The notes under the pieces were generated by a model. The model had not been told where the DNA came from. It ran no database searches and was given only the letters and a program-made list of their open reading frames with translations. From Gemmatimonadota bacterium (GTDB lineage: Bacteria > Gemmatimonadota > Gemmatimonadetes > Longimicrobiales > Longimicrobiaceae): a stretch of DNA of 9,741 nucleotides. This document shows, one piece after another, positions 5,888 to 9,741 of this stretch. Made by a program: the position numbers and the translations under genes. Position 1 is the stretch's first letter. Every line of letters starts with the position of its first letter. Location: positions 1-9,741 of the forward strand of contig JAHWJV010000098.1 in the NCBI GenBank assembly GCA_019348265.1. Direction: 5' to 3'.

Positions 5888-7216
5888 CTACTCGAAGAAG
5901 ACGCTGCTGCCGCCGATGGCGCTGCCGCCGCGGACGAGCTCGAGGTTGCGGCCGGCGCGGGCGTGGAGCACCGGCTCGTCGACGTGGCCGTCGCGCTGCA
6001 TCAGCGTCCGGCGGGGCTCGTCGGGGTCGAGGAGATCGCTGACCTGGATGCGTTCGTCCGCGGAGAGAGCGCGGGCGAGCGCTTGGCGGATGCGCGGGAT
6101 CATGGCTCCACCGCCGGTGAGCGTCTGCGCGTTGATGGGGCCGCGCACGTAGTCCTCGCGGAACTGGTCGCGCGCGCGGGTGACGCGCTGAGCGAAGGCC
6201 GCGATCGCGGCGGCGATCGACTCCGCGCCCCGCCCTTTGCCGAGCGGAACGGAAGCGCCGCCGGGTCGGGTGAGCGCGACCGTCTCGCCGCGGTAGAGCC
6301 GTGCCTTGTGAGCGTCCCATTCGCTGGAGGAGAGGGCCTCCACGGCCTCCCGCGCCTCCGGCCCGAGGCTCTCGTAGATGGCGTGGTCCAGCTCGCGGAT
6401 CCCGAGCTCGTACGAGCTCTGCACGATCTCGGGGCGCTGCCAGTCGTCCGAGCTGAAGCTGGTGTCGAACTTCACGTATCCGAAGTCGGTGGTGAACCCG
6501 CCGATGTCGATCACCAGCACGCCGAAGCTGCCGGAAACCCGGCGGAAGGCCTCCAGCAGCCCTTCCGGCTCCAGCATGTCGCGGAGCTGCAGCGCCCGTC
6601 CGGGGCTCGGCATGAAGCTGACCCGCGGGGGGAACCAGGTGGCGTTCCTTCCGCGCGTGAGCACGCCGCAGGCGTTGGATTCCGGCTCGTAGACGGTGGC
6701 TCTTCCCCTGGCCGGCCGCACCCCCGCGCGCTCCAGGATGTGGATGATCCGGGCCTCAGCGCCGTGGTAGGTCTCGAGCTTGGGGATGCAGACCCGTACG
6801 GAGGTGTTGGCCAGGTCGAGGGCGAACGGCTCCCGTTCGAGGCTGCGCTTGAGCCCGCGGAAGAACGCGACCGCTACCTCCTCGTAGTCGTCCAGGTCGT
6901 GCCCCTCGCCGGGGGGGCCGAGGGAGTCGTGCGAAGCCTGCTCCTCTGGGTGCTCGGAAAAGAGTCTCGCCTTCCAGTAGCGGTAGATGGTGACGCCGTC
7001 CGCCGGCGGCTGCGTCGCCGCAGCCGCGCCGGTGAGCCACTGCGTCGCTCTCCCGGTCTCCACGCGAGTCACCACCGAAGGAACGCAGAAATCGACCTCT
7101 GGCGTGGCGAGCGGCAGCTCGCGCAATAGCTGCGACTCGTCGTGCCAATCACGCCGGATGGCAAGCTTCGTGTAGGCACTGCCGAGGTCGATGGAGAGGA
7201 CGGTCCGGTTTTTCAT
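5888..7216 (-). CDS. Actin/ParM-like ATPase (actin-Hsp70 superfamily), role unknown
   Basis: A 442-residue cytoplasmic protein with all the nucleotide-binding blocks of the actin/Hsp70/hexokinase fold in order: phosphate 1 (VLSIDLGSAYTKLAI, 6-20), connect 1 (VYEPESNACGV, 175-185), phosphate 2 (VLVIDIGGFTTDFGYV, 233-248), adenosine (LTGGGAMIP, 366-374) and connect 2 near RGGSAIGG (429-436). The closest familiar relatives are plasmid ParM/StbA and archaeal or phage actin-like proteins rather than MreB, FtsA or DnaK: it has no membrane helix, no SHS2-type insert I can recognise and no substrate-binding tail. The ATG at 7216 starts 8 residues before the phosphate 1 aspartate; the frame is open to 7312, but that part is shadow of rtcB's leader. 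It has no clear ribosome binding site. Filament formation and DNA segregation are known for ParM relatives, but nothing here (no parR-like partner or centromere repeats) shows that role. It diverges from rtcB and precedes xseAB. Confidence 0.85.
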   Translation of the reverse strand: MKNRTVLSIDLGSAYTKLAIRRDWHDESQLLRELPLATPEVDFCVPSVVTRVETGRATQWLTGAAAATQPPADGVTIYRYWKARLFSEHPEEQASHDSLGPPGEGHDLDDYEEVAVAFFRGLKRSLEREPFALDLANTSVRVCIPKLETYHGAEARIIHILERAGVRPARGRATVYEPESNACGVLTRGRNATWFPPRVSFMPSPGRALQLRDMLEPEGLLEAFRRVSGSFGVLVIDIGGFTTDFGYVKFDTSFSSDDWQRPEIVQSSYELGIRELDHAIYESLGPEAREAVEALSSSEWDAHKARLYRGETVALTRPGGASVPLGKGRGAESIAAAIAAFAQRVTRARDQFREDYVRGPINAQTLTGGGAMIPRIRQALARALSADERIQVSDLLDPDEPRRTLMQRDGHVDEPVLHARAGRNLELVRGGSAIGGSSVFFE

Positions 7217-7310
7217 CAGGTGCGTAAGCGGTGCTGGCCAGCGCTTTCGGGCGAATGGCGCGCGCAAGATAACACGGCACCGGCTGGGGACGAACCACTG
7301 CACAGGCGAC
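7217..7310. promoter_or_regulatory. Divergent intergenic region between actin-like gene and rtcB
   Basis: These 94 bases must carry the 5' signals of both genes. The only AT-richer spot is around AAGATAACAC (about 7266-7275): GATAAC could be a plus-strand -10 (with a poor TTTCGG 17 bases upstream), and its complement TTATCT a minus-strand -10 (with TTCGTC 16 bases upstream). Both are weak. An AGG lies 4 bases before the rtcB ATG. I see no RtcR-type sigma-54 -24/-12 (GG-N10-GC with TGGCA/TTGCA) that I would trust. Confidence 0.3.
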
Positions 7311-8531
7311 ATGCTGATCTTCGGGGAGCACGACGAGAAGACGATCGACCAGCTTCGCCAGGTAGCGGAGCGGGCCGAGCGGGTCGCGCTGATGGCGGAC
7401 GGGCACGTGGGCTACGGGATGCCCATCGGCGGGGTGGCGGCGTACCGCGACAAGGTGTCGGTGATGGGGAACGGATTCGACATCGCCTGCGGGAACGCCG
7501 CGATCCGCACCGAGGTGGGGATGGAGTCGCTGGGCGGAAGCGAAGCCCAGGCGGGCCGTCGACTGACCGAGCTCGCTGACGAGATCCAGCATTCGATCAG
7601 CTTCGGCGTGGGCCTGCGCAATCGTTCGGACGACGCCCCCACCGACCATCCGCTCTTCATGGACCCCGCGTGGCACGCGATCCCTCGGGAGCAGCGCAAG
7701 GAGCTGAAGGCGAAGGCGCGAACGCAGCTTGGTACCGTCGGGTCCGGCAACCACTACGTGGACGTCTTCGCGGACGAGGAGGGGTGGATCTGGGTCGGCG
7801 TGCACTTCGGGAGCCGGGGGCTCGGCCACACGGTGGCCTCTGCTTTCCTGGCGCTCGGGCAGGGGCGGCGCTGGGGTGAGCGCGCCCCGGAGCAGGAGGT
7901 CCTCCTTCCGCTGGATCAGCCGCTCGGGCACGACTACTGGCACCTGATGGAGCTCGCCGGCCAGTACGCCTACGCCGGCCGGGAGTGGGTCGCGCGCAAA
8001 GTGGTGGGGATCCTGGGCGGCAAGGAGCTGGAGACCGTGCACAACCACCACAACTACTCCTGGCGGGAGACCCACGATGGGCAGGAGTTCATCGTGGTGC
8101 GGAAGGGCGCGACGCCCGCGTTCCCGGGCCAGCAGGGCTTCATCGGCGGGTCGATGGGCGACGACGCCGTGATCGTGCAGGGCACCCAGGAGCCGGACGC
8201 CGCGACGGCGGATCTGCAGCGGGAGGCGCTCTTCTCGACCGTCCACGGCGCCGGCCGGGTGATGTCGCGGACGGAGGCCGCGGGTAAGCGTAAGTGGAAG
8301 ACCGGAGAGATCATCCGCCCGGGCCGGATCTCCCCGGAGATGATGAGGGAATGGGTGAACCGCAAGGGTGTGGTGCTGCGCGGCGGCGGACTCGACGAGA
8401 GCCCGCACGCCTATCGGCGTCTGCCGGAGGTGCTGGCGGCTCAGGGCGGCACGGTGGAGATCCTCCACACCCTGCGGCCGCTGATCGTGGTGATGGCGGG
8501 GGAGAACGAGTTCGATCCGTATAAGGACTAG
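7311..8531 (+). CDS. rtcB: RtcB-family RNA-splicing ligase
   Basis: Predicted Mn/GTP-dependent ligase that joins RNA 2',3'-cyclic phosphate or 3'-phosphate ends to 5'-OH ends, 406 residues. Family motifs in order: MADGHVGYGMPIGGV (28-42), GFDIACGN with metal ligand C60, LGTVGSGNHYVD (140-151, N147/H148), GVHFGSRGLGHT (163-174, H165), HNHHNYS (244-250), VVRKGATPAFPGQQGFIGGSMGD (two stretches, 262-284) and VHGAGRVMSR (311-320), whose H312 is the residue guanylylated during catalysis. All ligands and the nucleophile are present, so it should be active. The GFDIACGN and FGEHDEKT forms mark the branch of bacterial RtcB that differs from the E. coli operon enzyme. The ATG at 7311 fits the family N-terminus; the frame also opens at 7191, but those 40 residues overlap the divergent gene. 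The C-terminus extends past the usual end as GENEFDPYKD. No archease, rtcA or rtcR is visible. Confidence 0.95.
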   Translation: MLIFGEHDEKTIDQLRQVAERAERVALMADGHVGYGMPIGGVAAYRDKVSVMGNGFDIACGNAAIRTEVGMESLGGSEAQAGRRLTELADEIQHSISFGVGLRNRSDDAPTDHPLFMDPAWHAIPREQRKELKAKARTQLGTVGSGNHYVDVFADEEGWIWVGVHFGSRGLGHTVASAFLALGQGRRWGERAPEQEVLLPLDQPLGHDYWHLMELAGQYAYAGREWVARKVVGILGGKELETVHNHHNYSWRETHDGQEFIVVRKGATPAFPGQQGFIGGSMGDDAVIVQGTQEPDAATADLQREALFSTVHGAGRVMSRTEAAGKRKWKTGEIIRPGRISPEMMREWVNRKGVVLRGGGLDESPHAYRRLPEVLAAQGGTVEILHTLRPLIVVMAGENEFDPYKD

Positions 8532-8705
8532 CTTCACGCCCCGATCCGGAAGCAGACGTCGCGGTCCATCTGTTGCTCTCCTCGGTGATCATCGCCGCCG
8601 ACGCGCAGCTTCTCAGGCGCTTGCAGCCGTAGTCGGCCCGTCGTCCGGTTGGGGGCAGAAGGACCCCTGCCGAGAACTCCTCGACCCCGAATCAGGAATA
8701 GCGCC

Positions 8706-9308
8706 ATGCCGAGGAACCGAGGTATGAGATTGGGTGCCGCCCTGGCTGCTGCGGTGGTGAGCGGTGCAGTGGCCCCGGGCGGTGTCGCCGCACACGACTT
8801 CCGGCTCCTCCCCAGCGCGTTCGACGTCGCCACCACCCGAGATGTCGTGGTGCGGGTGCAGACCGGCAGCCGCTTCGCGAAGAGCGAGGCCGCCGTTGCG
8901 GTGGAGCGGGGCGGCGGGCAGGGAAGCGACTCGGCGGCCGTGGCGGCGACGATCGACCGCTTCCACCAGGCACTGGCCGCGGGAGACAGCGTGGCGGCGC
9001 TGGCCCTGCTCACGCGCGACGTCACGGTCCTCGAGTCGGGCGGCGTGGAGGACCGCGCGGAGTACCGGTCGCACCACCTGCAGTCGGACATCGAGTTCGC
9101 GCGCGCCGTTCTGAGGCGCCGCGGGCCGATTCACGTGCGGATGCACGGCAACACCGCGTGGGCCAGCTCGACCAGCACGACGGAGGGGACGTTCCGGGGG
9201 CGGGCGATCAACTCGGCAGGCGCTGAGCTGATGGTGCTCGTGCGTGAGGGGACGGATTGGAAGATCGCGGCGATCCACTGGTCGTCCCGGAACCGTCGTG
9301 CTCCATGA
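8706..9308 (+). CDS. Exported chimera: DUF4198-like N-terminus joined to an NTF2/SnoaL-like (DUF4440-type) domain
   Basis: A 200-residue secreted protein. Residues 1-29 are a Sec signal peptide (basic MPRNRGMRLG, hydrophobic AALAAAVVSGAV, cleavage near GVAA/HDF). Residues 30-63, starting HDFRLLPSAFDV and ending GSRFAKSEAAV, match the opening of DUF4198 domains, which begin right after the signal peptide with HDFWL-like residues, but the rest of that domain is absent. From about residue 74 an NTF2-like fold takes over: SDSAAVAATIDRFHQALAAG, DVTVLESGGVEDRAEYRSHH, AWASSTSTTEGTF and AELMVLVREGTDWKIAAIHW, the hallmarks of the SnoaL-like/DUF4440 group. The ATG at 8706 has AGGA 8 bases upstream; the ATG at 8724, with GAGGAA upstream, is an alternative that keeps the signal peptide. 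Ligand or reaction unknown. It follows rtcB after 174 bases with no visible coupling. Confidence 0.82.
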   Translation: MPRNRGMRLGAALAAAVVSGAVAPGGVAAHDFRLLPSAFDVATTRDVVVRVQTGSRFAKSEAAVAVERGGGQGSDSAAVAATIDRFHQALAAGDSVAALALLTRDVTVLESGGVEDRAEYRSHHLQSDIEFARAVLRRRGPIHVRMHGNTAWASSTSTTEGTFRGRAINSAGAELMVLVREGTDWKIAAIHWSSRNRRAP

Positions 9309-9352
9309 TGCTGCGATGAAGGCCTCGGAGGAGGCGCAGTAAGCGTGGTCGG

Positions 9353-9741
9353 CTACATCTTCATGCCGGACATCATCTCGCGATGCATTTCTCGAAGCTC
9401 GTTGATCCGCACCTCATGTTCTGGTATGAAGCTCTTCAGCTCCTCAGGTGTCAGTTCCGGGAGACGGACCAGATCCTGACGAACAGCGTCGAGCGCGGCG
9501 TTCCAATCCGCGTCCGCGCTCATGTTCATATCGCGCATTTCACGGTTGTACTGCGCGATCGTGTTGGCGACCAGCTGCCGGTGCTCCGGCAGCATCCGCT
9601 CGAGCTCCTGCCCGCTCGCGCCTCGCATCATCTCCATGTGCGCGTCCAGCGGATCCGGAGCCTCGTCCTGCTGCATACCCGCCGATCCTCCCACCCCCGC
9701 CGTGGGGGGAGCCTCCGCAGAACCCCCCTGGGACGCGTTCT
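9353..9741 (-). CDS. Met-rich, probably exported or lipid-anchored helical protein, 5' end outside window
   Basis: The minus frame is open from the right edge to TAG at 9353-9355, giving about 128 residues. The first 30 or so are a low-complexity Gly/Ala/Ser/Pro linker (NASQGGSAEAPPTAGVGGSAG), as usually follows a signal peptide or lipobox cysteine, so the true start is very likely beyond the window; the in-frame GTG at 9694 and ATG at 9676 are less likely. The remaining about 95 residues are predicted helical and rich in Met, His and Glu: HMEMMRG, MLPEHRQLVANTIAQYNREMRDMNM, LTPEELKSFIPEHEVRINEL and the tail MHREMMSGMKM. I know of similar small envelope proteins in GC-rich environmental bacteria but no assigned function. 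Methionine and histidine clusters could bind copper or another soft metal, which is speculation. It converges with the DUF4198/NTF2 chimera (44-base gap). Confidence 0.78.
   Translation of the reverse strand, partial: NASQGGSAEAPPTAGVGGSAGMQQDEAPDPLDAHMEMMRGASGQELERMLPEHRQLVANTIAQYNREMRDMNMSADADWNAALDAVRQDLVRLPELTPEELKSFIPEHEVRINELREMHREMMSGMKM

Noticed and set aside
5766..6320. N-terminal extension of xseA
   Set aside because: The frame is open but lies within the actin-like gene in another frame, is strongly Arg-rich, and XseA homologues begin at the OB-fold close to 5765.
5822..7129. A 435-residue open frame on the plus strand opposite the actin-like gene
   Set aside because: Composition is Arg/Ala/Gly/Val-heavy with no recognisable fold, whereas the minus strand carries all actin-fold motifs in order. 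Shadow frame.
7191..7310. Longer RtcB start with 40 extra residues
   Set aside because: It would overlap the start of the divergent actin-like gene, and the family N-terminus matches MLIFGEHDEKT at 7311.
7149..8537. A 462-residue minus frame opposite rtcB
   Set aside because: His/Arg/Pro-rich shadow; RtcB motifs on the plus strand are unambiguous.
9322..9335. GCCTC-GGAG-GAGGC mini-hairpin between the two convergent right-hand genes
   Set aside because: A stem of only 5 bases with no T-tract is too weak to call a terminator.
1..9741. CRISPR array, tRNA/rRNA, insertion sequence, toxin-antitoxin or phage genes
   Set aside because: Read for these on both strands. I found no regularly spaced repeats, no tRNA cloverleaf, no transposase motifs and no terminal inverted repeats with target duplications.

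Overview
This window comes from a GC-rich bacterial chromosome. Real genes stand out by strong G/C preference at third codon positions and by long antisense shadow frames. The gene content (HD-GYP signalling protein, GntR regulator, XseAB, RtcB, exported NTF2-like and Met-rich proteins) fits a free-living Gram-negative. My best guess is a Gemmatimonadota-like organism, but this rests on general resemblance of the exported proteins and the AT-rich microrepeat, not on a marker gene. Nothing here marks a phage, plasmid or insertion sequence.

Layout, left to right. Bases 1-284 hold no confident gene: an edge-truncated plus frame and a short minus frame compete for the same DNA. An AT-rich inverted/direct repeat (285-351) follows, and it supplies the last codons and stop of an aldo/keto reductase gene (minus, 328-1155). 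Divergent from it is a GntR-type regulator (plus, 1337-2284), a plausible local regulator of the reductase. The minus strand then carries, in transcription order, an actin/ParM-like ATPase (7216 to 5888), xseA (5765 to 4344), xseB (4351 to 4106, overlapping xseA) and a TPR plus HD-GYP cyclic-di-GMP phosphodiesterase (3866 to 2331). An RtcB-family RNA ligase (plus, 7311-8531) diverges from the actin-like gene across only 94 bases. At the right are an exported protein that looks like a fusion of a DUF4198 N-terminus with an NTF2/SnoaL-like domain (plus, 8706-9308) and, convergent to it, a Met-rich probably exported protein cut by the window edge (minus, 9353-9741).

Functional picture. XseA and XseB form exonuclease VII, a standard DNA repair/recombination nuclease. 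RtcB repairs or splices RNA ends. HD-GYP degrades cyclic di-GMP. The reductase/GntR pair looks like a small metabolic module. No single system ties everything together. The least explained items are the chromosomal actin-like ATPase facing rtcB, the DUF4198/NTF2 chimera, and the microrepeat that has become part of a coding sequence.
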